Positions 43,188 through 51,616 of a stretch of DNA of 64,000 nucleotides are shown here, piece by piece. How positions within the stretch are numbered: the stretch's first letter is position 1; each line of letters begins with the position of its first letter. The notes under the pieces were generated by a model that saw only the letters and a program-made list of their open reading frames with translations, did no database searches and had not been told where the DNA came from. Where the stretch lies: assembly GCF_008386395.1 (NCBI RefSeq), contig NZ_CP043761.1:5952001-6016000 (forward strand). Reading direction: 5' to 3'. The position numbers were made by a program, and so were the translations under genes. The stretch comes from Paenibacillus sp. 37. Its GTDB lineage: Bacteria > Bacillota > Bacilli > Paenibacillales > Paenibacillaceae.

Positions 43188-44681
43188 TTAACGGTATTCA
43201 GCCAAACGATCATTGAGACTACGTGTCTGTCCATAGACTTCCTGGTACAGTGTGAACAGTCCATCATAGACGGCAACCGTTTCCGGGTTCGGCTCATAGG
43301 ACTTCGCTGGACGAATAAACGCTGTTGCACATTCCTGCAAGGACGGGAACCAGCCACAACCATAGGCAGCCAGCATTGCTGCACCCATCGCAGGACCCTG
43401 TTCGCTCTCCAGCTTCACAATCGTGGCGTTAAAGACATCTGCCTGCATTTGCAACCAAGCTTCGTTCTTGGCACCGCCACCAATGGAGATGACTTCATTG
43501 ACGGTTTTACCTGCGCCGCGCAGAATATCAATGGATTCGCGCAGCGAGAAGGTAATGCCCTCCATTACCGCACGTCCAAAGTGCTCCAGCTTGTGCCCTG
43601 CATCCATACCGATGAAGCTACCACGGATATTCGCATCCGGATGAGGTGTACGCTCCCCAACGATATACGGTGTGAACAACAATCCATTGCTGCCCGCCGG
43701 AATCTGATCAATGCCCTGCAAGAGCACATCAAATGATTTGTCCGCGGCAAACGTATCCTTGAACCAGGACAGGCTATATCCTGCGGCAAGCGTTACCCCC
43801 ATAATATAGAAGGCATCTTTCTCCCCGTGATTGAAAAAGTGTACTTTGCCTTCGAAGTCGAGATCTTTGCGCTCTTCGTAGGAAAGCACCACCCCGGACG
43901 TTCCGATGCTGCACATCGTCTGTCCTTCACTCAGAATGCCTGCGCCAATGGCACCACACGCATTATCCGCACCACCTGCATATACTTTCGTCGCAGCCGC
44001 CAGACCCGTTTGATCCGCAATCTCAGGAAGCAACGTGCCCACTTCCTCAAACGATTCCACAAGACGTGGACAAAGAGAGATTGGCAGCTCGAATGCTTCT
44101 GCAATCTCATTGCTCCACTGTTTGCCTGCAACGTCCAGCAGCAAGGTACCCGCTGCATCGGAATAATCCATAGCGTAATCCCCGGTCAGGCGATAACGCA
44201 CATAGTCTTTTGGCAACAGGAACAAGGTTGCTTGCTGTAACAATTCAGGCTCATTCTCCTGAACCCACAGAATTTTCGGCAAGGTGAATCCTTCCAGTGC
44301 ACGGTTCCGGGCAATGCTTAACAGCTTGCTGTCCAGCACTTTTTCGATGCGACGGCACTGAGCTGTAGTACGTGTATCATTCCACAGGATTGCGTTACGC
44401 AGCGGTTTACCTACTGCATCCACCAAGACCAGTCCGTGCATCTGACCGGAGAAGCTCAATCCCTCGATTTCCGATGGCTGCACGCCAGACACTTCAAGCA
44501 ATTTACGCAGGGAAACAATCGTCTGCTCTACCCAATCTTCGGGATTTTGTTCGCTGTATCCAGCCTTCGGCTGGTACAACGGGTATGCCTCGGATGCTTC
44601 AAATGCCACTTTTCCCTCACGATTGACCAACACGGTTTTAACCGCACTGGTTCCCAGATCGACACCAATTACGTAACTCAT
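43188..44681 (-). CDS. xylB: Xylulokinase
   Basis: 497 residues, normal for the family. FGGY-kinase motifs: YVIGVDLGTSAVKTVLV with the phosphate loop, SFSGQMHGLVLVD (the Gln-Met-His substrate loop), AYAGGADNACGAIGAG, TSGVVLSYE, GERTPHPD, and the ATP-binding ISIGGGAKNEAWLQMQADV. It phosphorylates D-xylulose to xylulose-5-phosphate for the pentose phosphate pathway. It lies downstream of xylA on the same strand, but a terminator and a 480-base structured spacer separate them, so it probably has its own promoter or depends on readthrough. GAGGAG precedes the ATG. Confidence 0.93.
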   Translation of the reverse strand: MSYVIGVDLGTSAVKTVLVNREGKVAFEASEAYPLYQPKAGYSEQNPEDWVEQTIVSLRKLLEVSGVQPSEIEGLSFSGQMHGLVLVDAVGKPLRNAILWNDTRTTAQCRRIEKVLDSKLLSIARNRALEGFTLPKILWVQENEPELLQQATLFLLPKDYVRYRLTGDYAMDYSDAAGTLLLDVAGKQWSNEIAEAFELPISLCPRLVESFEEVGTLLPEIADQTGLAAATKVYAGGADNACGAIGAGILSEGQTMCSIGTSGVVLSYEERKDLDFEGKVHFFNHGEKDAFYIMGVTLAAGYSLSWFKDTFAADKSFDVLLQGIDQIPAGSNGLLFTPYIVGERTPHPDANIRGSFIGMDAGHKLEHFGRAVMEGITFSLRESIDILRGAGKTVNEVISIGGGAKNEAWLQMQADVFNATIVKLESEQGPAMGAAMLAAYGCGWFPSLQECATAFIRPAKSYEPNPETVAVYDGLFTLYQEVYGQTRSLNDRLAEYR

Positions 44682-44714
44682 AGGTTAACTCCTCTCGTTT
44701 ATAACAGGATTGTA

Positions 44715-44754
44715 TAAATGAAACCTCGATGCTCATGTGGTCACTTCGTGAGCA
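44715..44754. repeat. Diverged 40-base direct repeat, copy A (copy B near 44970-45010)
   Basis: ATAAATGAAACCTCGATGCT continues as CATGTGG-TCACTTCGTGAGCA. The second copy reads ATAAATGAAACCTTGATACG then CATGTAGATCACTTGTGCA. About three quarters of the positions match, in the same orientation. Confidence 0.6.
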
Positions 44755-44863
44755 GAAAACCCTTGGATCGCCGTTACCCCCAGATTTCCTTTATACCCTT
44801 TAGCAAGGGTGAAATCCGGGGATAAATGCGACCGCTTTGCTTCCTCAGGTCCTTTCTGCTCAC
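44748..44863. repeat. MITE-like hairpin element with 11-bp terminal inverted repeats
   Basis: 116 bases bounded by GTGAGCAGAAA and its perfect reverse complement TTTCTGCTCAC. Inside, GAAATC/GATTTC with CCCC/GGGG segments and an apical ACCCTT/AAGGGT stem fold the whole element into one long rod. No reading frame fits inside. It may be a dispersed intergenic repeat or a structured leader RNA of xylB. Confidence 0.6.
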
Positions 44864-44945
44864 TCCGTTCTGCATACACCATCTTAGACAACCATTTATA
44901 TCAAAACAGTAAAAACGTACTCGTTTTTGTAGCAAAAAAATTGAT

Positions 44946-44969
44946 CCAATGACCTTGATTCGTCATTGG
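44946..44969 (-). terminator. Possible second terminator between xylA and xylB
   Basis: CCAATGAC / GTCATTGG, eight-base stem. On the minus strand it is followed after five bases by seven T's. Confidence 0.45.
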
Positions 44970-45032
44970 TTATAAATGAAACCTTGATACGCATGTAGAT
45001 CACTTGTGCATGATTGGCTCAGGTATCAAAAA

Positions 45033-45069
45033 ACCGTCCCCGCCTTCCCAGGGGAAAGTCGGGGACGGT
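45033..45069 (-). terminator. Terminator of xylA
   Basis: ACCGTCCCCG / CGGGGACGGT ten-base stem with an inner TTCCC/GGGAA pair, followed by TTTTTT on the minus strand. It lies 93 bases past the xylA stop. Confidence 0.85.
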
Positions 45070-45161
45070 CCGAATGTCATGCTTGTTCAGGCGTTCCGTG
45101 GTACAAGCTCGTGCAGGGAGGCATGGGTACATGCCATTCCTTACACAGATGAATTCTAAAA

Positions 45162-46478
45162 TTAGTCAGCCAAGATATACTGGTTGAGTTGTGCTCTCAG
45201 CAATTCCTGACGTCCGGATTGGTTCTTGCGTGGGCTTTCATTGTTGAGTGCGTACTCAGCAAGGGAAGCAAGTGTTGCTTTACCTGCAACCACATCTGCA
45301 CCAATACCTTCGCTGAAGCTGCTGTAACGTTTTTCGATGAAGTCATCGAATACGCGATCTTCAATCAACTTCGCTGCTACTTTCAGACCTTTAGCATACG
45401 TATCCATACCTGCGATGTGTGCCAGGAACAGATCGTCTGCTTCGAAGGAACCACGACGTACTTTCGCGTCAAAGTTCACACCGCCACGGCCGATACCGCC
45501 GTTTTTCAATACTTCATACATAGTCAGTGTCGCATCGTACATATCAACCGGGAACTCATCTGTATCCCAACCGATCAGCATATCGCCTTGGTTCGCATCA
45601 AGGGAACCGAGCATGCCGTTCGTACGAGCAACGCGAATTTCGTGATCAAATGTATGACCAGCCAGTGTAGCATGGTTCGCTTCCAGGTTCAGTTTGAAGT
45701 GTTTGTCCAAACCGTATTTTTGCAAGAAAGCAATGGAAGTTGCTGCATCATAGTCATATTGGTGTTTCGTTGGCTCTTTTGGTTTAGGCTCGATCAGGAA
45801 TTGTGCGTCAAAACCAATTTCCTTCGCGTAGTCTACAGCCATGTGGAACATGCGAGCAATGTTGTCTTGCTCCAGTTGCATGTCTGTGTTCAGCAATGTG
45901 TCGTAACCTTCACGACCGCCCCAGAAGACATAGTTTTCAGCGCCCAGACGTTTCCCCACTTCCAGACCTTTCTTGATCTGTGCTGCAGCGTGAGCATACA
46001 CGTCTGCGTTGCAAGTGGATGCTGCACCAAACATGAAGCGTGGGTTCGAGAACATGTTCGCTGTGTTCCAGAGCAGTTTTTTGCCGCTGGATTTCATATG
46101 ATCTTCAATCAGATCAACGATTGTATCAATGTTGCTGTAGAACTCGCGCAGGTTGTTGCCTTCTGGTGCAATGTCCACATCGTGGAAACAGAAGAACGGG
46201 AGATTCATTTTTTCCAAAAATTCAAATGCTGCTTCCACGCGTACTTTCGCGAGGTCCAGACCCGAGTATTTATCCCATGAACGAACAGCTGTCTCTGCAC
46301 CGAACGGGTCACTGCCGCCTGCAGTTAATGTATGCCAGTAAGCCATGCCGAAACGGAAATGTTCTTCCATCGATTTGCCGGCTACCACTTCTTCCGGATT
46401 ATAATGTTTAAAAGCAAAAGGATTCTTGGAATCTTTACCTTCGAATGAAATTTTATTAACGGATTCAAAATAGGCCAT
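45162..46478 (-). CDS. xylA: Xylose isomerase
   Basis: 438 residues, the class II length found in Firmicutes. TIM barrel with active-site segments [13 protein letters not shown] (catalytic His-Asp), [37 protein letters not shown] (metal Glu and Lys) and [36 protein letters not shown] (metal-binding Asp). It converts D-xylose to D-xylulose using Mg2+ or Mn2+ in the cytoplasm. It is divergent from the ROK regulator gene; its promoter overlaps a XylR-type operator and is followed by a cre site. GAGGAGG lies ten bases before the ATG. Confidence 0.95.
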   Translation of the reverse strand: MAYFESVNKISFEGKDSKNPFAFKHYNPEEVVAGKSMEEHFRFGMAYWHTLTAGGSDPFGAETAVRSWDKYSGLDLAKVRVEAAFEFLEKMNLPFFCFHDVDIAPEGNNLREFYSNIDTIVDLIEDHMKSSGKKLLWNTANMFSNPRFMFGAASTCNADVYAHAAAQIKKGLEVGKRLGAENYVFWGGREGYDTLLNTDMQLEQDNIARMFHMAVDYAKEIGFDAQFLIEPKPKEPTKHQYDYDAATSIAFLQKYGLDKHFKLNLEANHATLAGHTFDHEIRVARTNGMLGSLDANQGDMLIGWDTDEFPVDMYDATLTMYEVLKNGGIGRGGVNFDAKVRRGSFEADDLFLAHIAGMDTYAKGLKVAAKLIEDRVFDDFIEKRYSSFSEGIGADVVAGKATLASLAEYALNNESPRKNQSGRQELLRAQLNQYILAD

Positions 46479-46505
46479 GTGTAAAATGCCTCCTCAATAG
46501 TTTTA

Positions 46506-46519
46506 AGAAATCGTTTACA
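46506..46519 (-). promoter_or_regulatory. CcpA cre site downstream of the xylA promoter
   Basis: Minus strand TGTAAACGATTTCT matches the cre consensus TGWAANCGNTNWCA at 13 of 14 positions. It lies between the xylA -10 box and the ATG, where CcpA would block transcription. Confidence 0.75.
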
Positions 46520-46524
46520 CCGTT

Positions 46525-46553
46525 ATCCTATCACATCGAATTCACTTTGTCTA
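46525..46553 (-). promoter_or_regulatory. xylA promoter
   Basis: Minus strand TAGACA, 17 bases, TAGGAT. The -35 box is inside the XylR operator. Confidence 0.65.
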
Positions 46554-46568
46554 TTGGTTAAACAAAGT
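46544..46568. promoter_or_regulatory. XylR operator
   Basis: Inverted repeat ACTTTGTCTA-N5-TAAACAAAGT, arms of ten bases with one mismatch, resembling Bacillus xyl operators (GTTTGTTTAAACAAAC type). It overlaps the xylA -35. Confidence 0.75.
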
Positions 46569-46603
46569 AAAAATAAAATTGTTTTTTACACGCTTGTTTA
46601 CGC

Positions 46604-46609
46604 TATAAT
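46604..46609 (+). promoter_or_regulatory. -10 box of the xylR promoter
   Basis: TATAAT on the plus strand, 68 bases before the xylR ATG. The -35 is T-rich (GTTTTT, 17 bases upstream) and weak. Confidence 0.55.
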
Positions 46610-46676
46610 AGTCGAATAACTTGTTTCGGATGTGGGTCAGGACCCTTTAACAGAAGAATAGGAGTGCCTTAACGAT

Positions 46677-47843
46677 ATGAAAATAACCGGAGACCAGATG
46701 CTGGTCAAAAAAATAAACAAGTCGATCGTTCTGGATACGATCCGGCGCCATGCCCCTCTTTCTCGCGCACGAGTGTCCGAGGTTACGGGGCTGAACAAAG
46801 CAACGGTATCCAACCTGGTTGCTGATCTGATCAGTGATGACCTGGTACAGGAGATTGGCCCTGGGGAATCCAGCGGCGGACGTAAACCACTTATGCTGCT
46901 ATTTCGAGGGACATCAGGCTATGCAGTCGGTCTGGAACTCAGTGTGACCCATTTGAAAGGCGTGCTTACAGATCTCGAAGGACACATCATTACAGAGTAC
47001 GCAGTAACCTTGGAACATCATGACGTCTCCTCTGTACTGGAGCAATTGAAATTGGCAGCAAAACAGCTCATTGAAGCAGCTCCTGCTTCCCCTCACGGTG
47101 TCATTGGTATTGGCATCGGAGTGCCGGGCATGGTGGATGAGGCAGGAACGGTCCTGTTTGCACCCAACTTGGGGTGGGAGAAGGTAGCTCTGCGCTCGAT
47201 GCTTGAAGAAGAATTTGAACTGCCTGTAACGATCGATAATGAAGCCAATGCTGGTGCCCATGGAGAGCTGAATTTTGGGGCAGGTATCGGTGTCCGTCAC
47301 ATGATCTACATCAGTGCAGGCATGGGGATTGGTTCAGGCATCATGGTAGATGGTGAATTATACAAAGGTGCGTGGGGATACGCAGGGGAAACAGGCCATA
47401 TGTCCATTGAAGCGGAAGGTCTTCCCTGTTCCTGTGGTAATCGTGGTTGCTGGGAGTTATACGCATCGGAAAAAGCCTATGAGCACCCGGATCATCAGCT
47501 AAAATTACCTGCTCATACCACACGCGAGCTTATTCATTATGCGGAGCAAGGCCACGATGCTGTTCAAGAATTATACAACACGATTGGACGCAAACTGGGG
47601 ATTGGCATTACCAATATCGTTAACAGTTTCAACCCGGAACGTATTATTATTGGTGGACCGCTCTCTGAAGCAGGTCCCTGGATTGAAACGGCATTAAAAC
47701 AAGTTGTCGAAGAACGTACGTTACCCTATCATCGCCGCAGTTTGCAGATTGAATGGGCAGCTCTAGGCAGCCGTTCCACCCGGGTTGGTGCCGCTTACTC
47801 TGCAATATCCCAATTTTTAGGTAAAATAAGAGTGTCCGTCTAA
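46677..47843 (+). CDS. xylR: ROK-family xylose repressor XylR
   Basis: 388 residues. N-terminal winged helix (about 10-70, RHAPLSRARVSEVTGLNKATVSNLVADLI) and a C-terminal ROK sugar-kinase fold: GVGIGVPGMVDEAGT, DNEANAGAHGELNFG, the zinc motif CSCGNRGCWE, and IIIGGPLSEAGPW. In Bacillus the protein represses xylAB without xylose and is released by the sugar. Divergence from xylA with the operator in between supports the assignment. AGGAG twelve bases upstream of the ATG. Confidence 0.93.
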   Translation: MKITGDQMLVKKINKSIVLDTIRRHAPLSRARVSEVTGLNKATVSNLVADLISDDLVQEIGPGESSGGRKPLMLLFRGTSGYAVGLELSVTHLKGVLTDLEGHIITEYAVTLEHHDVSSVLEQLKLAAKQLIEAAPASPHGVIGIGIGVPGMVDEAGTVLFAPNLGWEKVALRSMLEEEFELPVTIDNEANAGAHGELNFGAGIGVRHMIYISAGMGIGSGIMVDGELYKGAWGYAGETGHMSIEAEGLPCSCGNRGCWELYASEKAYEHPDHQLKLPAHTTRELIHYAEQGHDAVQELYNTIGRKLGIGITNIVNSFNPERIIIGGPLSEAGPWIETALKQVVEERTLPYHRRSLQIEWAALGSRSTRVGAAYSAISQFLGKIRVSV

Positions 47844-47990
47844 TAACAGATGAAAATTGACATCATTTCGCCCCATTTCCTCCCTTTTTGTTAAAGAAAT
47901 CCAGATGTATAATGGGGTTATGTGATTTTTGTCATGGCTGTGTGGATATAGCTGTGTTAATTCCGATAACGAAACGGAGTGAAAAGAAGC

Positions 47991-48188
47991 GTGACCTACG
48001 TGGATACTTCAGATATCTCGGCGCAAATGTTTGTCACCGTACTCCTGTTCCTGATTGTGCTTGCGCCCCTGTTCAGCCTTGGCATACTCCGATTGTTTCA
48101 GAGCAAAAAGAAGGCTGGTTTCATGTACATGCTGTCAGGAGTACTTGTATATGTTGTGTTTCAGACTTTCATGAGTATTTTTTTCTAA
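47991..48188 (+). CDS. Small two-helix membrane protein of unknown function
   Basis: 65 residues from the GTG at 47991 (GGAG eleven bases upstream); a GTG at 47979 is also in frame and would add four residues. Two membrane helices (QMFVTVLLFLIVLAPLFSLG and GFMYMLSGVLVYVVFQTF) are separated by a basic LFQSKKKA loop. No family recognised. It is convergent with the glutaredoxin gene and followed by a strong terminator, which supports a real gene. Confidence 0.6.
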   Translation: MTYVDTSDISAQMFVTVLLFLIVLAPLFSLGILRLFQSKKKAGFMYMLSGVLVYVVFQTFMSIFF

Positions 48189-48213
48189 ATTATATTCTGC
48201 CTTAGCCACAAAA

Positions 48214-48237
48214 AACCGTACCCTTCCGGGTACGGTT
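48214..48237. terminator. Bidirectional terminator
   Basis: AACCGTACCC / GGGTACGGTT with loop TTCC between convergent genes. T's follow on both strands. Confidence 0.85.
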
Positions 48238-48328
48238 CTTTCTATATCCTAACGGCTCGCGAAAACCGGAATTGCATATGAATCGAAAATTTCTTTCAAC
48301 ATATGATGATTCAGATAATCAGCCTGAT

Positions 48329-48559
48329 TTAAGCTTCCAATGCTTTAGCAAATTGAGTTTTGTTCATACCCAGAATGCGGTGTTCACCAATGACAGTCAA
48401 TGGCACGGCACGTACGCCCATGTCCCATACTTGTTGTGCAAATTCATCGCTAGTTTCGATGTTGCGCTCTTCATAAGAGATACCTTTGTCAGCCAGGAAT
48501 GTTTTTACGGATTTGCAGTTGGGGCAGTTCGTTGATGTATATACAATTACGTTTTCCAT
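48329..48559 (-). CDS. NrdH-like glutaredoxin
   Basis: 76 residues with the redox motif CPNC (Cys12 and Cys15) in TSTNCPNCKSVK, the cis-proline in RAVPLTVIGE, and the GMNKTQFAKAL helix. The small size and CxxC rather than a CPYC glutathione site fit NrdH/YruB-type redoxins reduced by thioredoxin reductase. The gene for that enzyme lies 62 bases upstream on the same strand, so the two probably form an electron-transfer pair for ribonucleotide reductase or disulfide repair. Confidence 0.85.
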   Translation of the reverse strand: MENVIVYTSTNCPNCKSVKTFLADKGISYEERNIETSDEFAQQVWDMGVRAVPLTVIGEHRILGMNKTQFAKALEA

Positions 48560-48621
48560 GTTTAATTCACCTCATATGGTTTTATATTAATCTATAGTTT
48601 GGTTGGAATCAGCTAGTTCTA

Positions 48622-49563
48622 TTAAAGAACAACTGCGCTGTGCTCCAAGCTCTCAATGTATTTCTCTGTGTCCATGGCAGCCATACATCCGCTACCTGCA
48701 GCTGTAATCGCTTGTTTGTAACGTGTATCCTGAACGTCACCACATGCAAATACGCCTGGGATGTTTGTCTCGGATGTACCTGGTGTAGTCAGGATATAAC
48801 CGTGTTCGTCCGTAGTGATCTGTCCGCCAAGGAATCCGGTGTTTGGTGTGTGACCGATGGCTACGAATACGCCGCTTGCCGGAATCACTTCTTCTACACC
48901 TGTTTCGTTGTTCAATACTTTCAGACCTGTTACGCCGTTGTCACCAGCAAGGACTTCAAGTGGTGTACGATTCAAAGCCATTTCTACTTTTTCGTTGCTG
49001 CGTGCACGATCCTGCATGATTTTGGAGCCACGCAGTTCTTCACGACGGTGTACCAGCGTTACTTTGGAACCGAAACGGGACAGGAAGCTTGCTTCCTCCA
49101 GAGCAGAGTCACCACCGCCAATAACGATGATCTCTTTGTTACGGAAGAAGAATCCATCACATGTTGCACATGTGCTGACACCGCGGCCTACATTCGTTTC
49201 TTCACCAGGAATACCGAGGTATTTAGCAGATGCGCCTGTAGACAGGATCAATGTTTCGGATACGAGTTCCCCCATACCTTCAACTTGAATCTTGAATGGA
49301 CGCTCGCTCATGTCGATGTTGTTCACCCAGCCAGTGCGGAATTCAGCACCGAAACGTTCTGCTTGTTTACGCATGTTGTCCATCAGTTCAGGACCCATGA
49401 TGCCATCAGGGAAACCTGGGAAGTTCTCCACTTCCGTTGTTGTTGTCAGTTGGCCACCAGGTTGTGGACCTTCAATAACGAGCGGGTTCAAGTTGGCACG
49501 TGCCAGATAGATTGCTGCTGTCAGCCCTGCAGGGCCTGTTCCAATAATAATTGATTTATACAT
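48622..49563 (-). CDS. trxB: Thioredoxin reductase
   Basis: 313 residues from the ATG at 49563 (GGGGGAGGAA seven bases upstream); a longer frame to 49632 adds 23 residues before the conserved start. FAD-binding IIIGTGPAGLTAAIYLA, PGGQLTTTTEVENFPGFP, redox-active CATC (Cys132, Cys135), NADPH-binding VIGGGDSALEEASFL and GVFACGDVQDTRYKQAITAAGSGCMAA. It reduces thioredoxins, and probably the adjacent NrdH-like protein, with NADPH. Confidence 0.95.
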   Translation of the reverse strand: MYKSIIIGTGPAGLTAAIYLARANLNPLVIEGPQPGGQLTTTTEVENFPGFPDGIMGPELMDNMRKQAERFGAEFRTGWVNNIDMSERPFKIQVEGMGELVSETLILSTGASAKYLGIPGEETNVGRGVSTCATCDGFFFRNKEIIVIGGGDSALEEASFLSRFGSKVTLVHRREELRGSKIMQDRARSNEKVEMALNRTPLEVLAGDNGVTGLKVLNNETGVEEVIPASGVFVAIGHTPNTGFLGGQITTDEHGYILTTPGTSETNIPGVFACGDVQDTRYKQAITAAGSGCMAAMDTEKYIESLEHSAVVL

Positions 49564-49819
49564 GTATAGTTCCTCCCCCGGGTTCTGCAAAAAGGTTAGA
49601 CCCTCCGGCATCAAAAGCTTAGGCTTTTGCATACACTAGAACGAAAAGCCCATATCATGTCCACAAGACCTGCATGTGATATGACAATAGCCCTATGCAG
49701 AAACGGAATTCTAATTTATAATCATTCTAATCTGTTGTTCATTATGATCTCTTTTATGTACGGTGTCAATGCTCGGCAGCGATTATGAAGAAGTCTTCAT
49801 CAGGAGGGAAAATGGAAGC

Positions 49820-50551
49820 ATGAACGATGCACTCATTGGCAGTTTTATATCAGCTATGTCAACCGGCCTAGGGGCCGTACCCATTCTATTTATGCGCAAA
49901 ATATCGCACCGTCTGCGTGATATCTTGTTGGCGTACGCCGCAGGTATTATGACCTCGGCCTCGGTGTATAATCTCATTCCGGAAGCGCTTGGCCAATCGA
50001 ATCTCTTTGTACTTGCATTTGGTATTATGCTTGGTAGCCTGGTTCTACTGGTGCTGGAGATGAAGATTCCACACGTCGATCTGGAGAATCCCGAGAAAAT
50101 GCCTTTTAAAATTGAAACCAAAGCCTTCATGATTATTGCAGCCATCACCATGCATAACCTGCCAGAAGGGTTATCCGTTGGCGTTAGCTATGCAAGCTCG
50201 GATGAGAACCTGGGCAATCTCATTGCCTTTTCCATCGGATTGCAGAATGCACCGGAAGGATTCCTGGTCGCCCTCTTTCTTGTGAACCAGAACATTGGCC
50301 GCTTCAAAGCGCTGGGTATTGCCACCCTGACTGGAGCGGTAGAGATTATTACCGCTATGATTGGTTACACATTAAGCAGTCTCGTAGCTGGTCTTGTGCC
50401 TTATGGTCTGGCCTTTGCAGCTGGTGCGATGATGTTCATTGTTTATAAGGAACTTATTCCAGAAAGTCACGGCGATGGCAATGCACGTGTGGCGACGATG
50501 TCCTTTTTGCTCGGGCTCATCACGATGATTGGTCTGACCGAACTGTTTTAA
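49820..50551 (+). CDS. ZIP-family metal transporter
   Basis: About 243 residues from the ATG at 49820 (AGGAGG twelve bases upstream); an in-frame ATG at 49763 adds a charged tail unlike the family. Eight membrane helices. Metal-site motifs: helix 4 TMHNLPEGLSVG and helix 5 GLQNAPEGFLVALFL (HNxPEG and QNxPEG). ZIP proteins move Zn2+, Mn2+ or Fe2+ into the cytoplasm. No Zur or Fur box is evident upstream. Monocistronic. Confidence 0.88.
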   Translation: MNDALIGSFISAMSTGLGAVPILFMRKISHRLRDILLAYAAGIMTSASVYNLIPEALGQSNLFVLAFGIMLGSLVLLVLEMKIPHVDLENPEKMPFKIETKAFMIIAAITMHNLPEGLSVGVSYASSDENLGNLIAFSIGLQNAPEGFLVALFLVNQNIGRFKALGIATLTGAVEIITAMIGYTLSSLVAGLVPYGLAFAAGAMMFIVYKELIPESHGDGNARVATMSFLLGLITMIGLTELF

Positions 50552-50560
50552 TTGAAGACT

Positions 50561-50604
50561 AAAGAACCCGAGCGAACAGTCCAAGACTGTCGACCGGGTT
50601 CTTT
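50561..50604. terminator. Bidirectional terminator
   Basis: AAAGAACCCG / CGGGTTCTTT with an inner ACAGTC/GACTGT stem, between the convergent ZIP and hydrolase genes. Confidence 0.85.
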
Positions 50605-50674
50605 GTTTAGCCACAAATGAAGATTCCATGAAATTACTGGGACCGTCTGTCAGAGATATTTCGCCCTCTCCTGA

Positions 50675-51484
50675 TCAGGATTGAATAAATCGAATCAGTT
50701 CCGAATTGAATTTTTCCAATTCATCATAGAATGCACCATGACCACTCTCTTCAAAAGCAATCAGTTGAGACGAAGCGATGCCTTGGTGCATCTGCTCGGT
50801 GAACTCAAACGGACAGATCTCATCCTTTTTCCCGTGCAAAATGGCTGTTGGCACCCGAATCGAACTCAGGTCACCTCGCAAGTCCTCATCCCGCAACGCA
50901 ATTGCACTGCGAATGGTACCATAAGATGAAGCTTCCATGCCGAGAGCGTGGAACCAATCCATGAATGGCTGGCTGTGTTTCTTAGCGAAGAACATGCCGC
51001 CAAACGTCTCCAGCAACTTCGGACGATCTGCAAAGATCGGCTCAATGATCTGCTCATTCAGCTGCTCTGGAGTCAATCCATACGAATAACCTTCACGCTG
51101 TGTGAACACAGGTGCTGCCGCAGATAACAAGGCCAGCTTGGAGACACCATGTCCCTTATGGCGAGCCATGTAATGTACTGCGATCGCTCCACCCATGGAG
51201 AATCCTGCGAGTACGGCGTCTTTCAGGTCCAGATCATCAATAACGGCACGAACATCATCTGCCATACGATCATAATCATATCCTGTGGAAGGCTTATCCG
51301 ATAAGCCATATCCTCTAAAATCTACCGCAATGGCACGAATGCCATGGTTCGGCAGTACATTCAACTGATATTCAAACATTTTATAATTAACAGGCCAGCC
51401 GTGCAAAAAGACAACTGGGGTGCCTTCGCCAATATCTTCAACATATACTTTTACATTTGGTTCCACTTGTACATAACGTCCCAT
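50675..51484 (-). CDS. Alpha/beta hydrolase, chloroperoxidase-like, stress promoter
   Basis: 269 residues, no signal peptide. Oxyanion loop VVFLHGWPVNY, nucleophile elbow AVLAGFSMGGAIAVHY (Ser), acid in LHGKKDEICPFEF (Asp) and histidine in FEESGHGAFYDE. This is the cofactor-free haloperoxidase/esterase layout. Its length equals RsbQ, but the RsbQ-specific sequence runs are missing, so I do not call it that. A sigma-B-type promoter lies 42-66 bases upstream, suggesting stress induction. Substrate unknown. Confidence 0.82.
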   Translation of the reverse strand: MGRYVQVEPNVKVYVEDIGEGTPVVFLHGWPVNYKMFEYQLNVLPNHGIRAIAVDFRGYGLSDKPSTGYDYDRMADDVRAVIDDLDLKDAVLAGFSMGGAIAVHYMARHKGHGVSKLALLSAAAPVFTQREGYSYGLTPEQLNEQIIEPIFADRPKLLETFGGMFFAKKHSQPFMDWFHALGMEASSYGTIRSAIALRDEDLRGDLSSIRVPTAILHGKKDEICPFEFTEQMHQGIASSQLIAFEESGHGAFYDELEKFNSELIRFIQS

Positions 51485-51525
51485 ATTTCACAGCTCCCTT
51501 ATTATCGAACCGTCTCTTCGAATCA

Positions 51526-51550
51526 TTACCCGCTGACCCAAGGTTCAAAC
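51526..51550 (-). promoter_or_regulatory. Sigma-B-type promoter of the alpha/beta hydrolase gene
   Basis: Minus strand GTTTGA, 13 bases, GGGTAA. The -10 is 42 bases before the ATG. Confidence 0.65.
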
Positions 51551-51616
51551 GTAAGCTGTTCAACCAGCCGCATACTACCAGCGAAACCAATTAACCATCT
51601 TCCTCTCCAAATCTGA

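Larger units (their letters stand above)
44682..45161. other. xylA-xylB intergenic region with repeats and hairpins
   Basis: 480 bases without a gene. Contents in order: a 40-base motif (copy A), the hairpin element with terminal inverted repeats (44748-44863), a short hairpin (44946-44969), copy B of the 40-base motif, and the xylA terminator. A promoter for xylB could lie at 44690-44730 (TATA-like boxes), but it is not clear. Confidence 0.6.

Noticed and set aside
45189..46280. 363-residue plus-strand open frame
   Set aside because: Lies entirely antisense to xylA; Cys/His/Phe-rich translation without domain pattern or ribosome site. It is a codon-bias shadow.
48640..49554. 304-residue plus-strand open frame
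   Set aside because: Antisense to trxB, whose motifs are complete. The translation is Cys/Thr-rich noise.
50675..51484. RsbQ identity for the alpha/beta hydrolase
   Set aside because: Same length and a stress promoter, but the sequence around the nucleophile and lid follows chloroperoxidase-type hydrolases, and no RsbP-type PAS-PP2C gene is adjacent.
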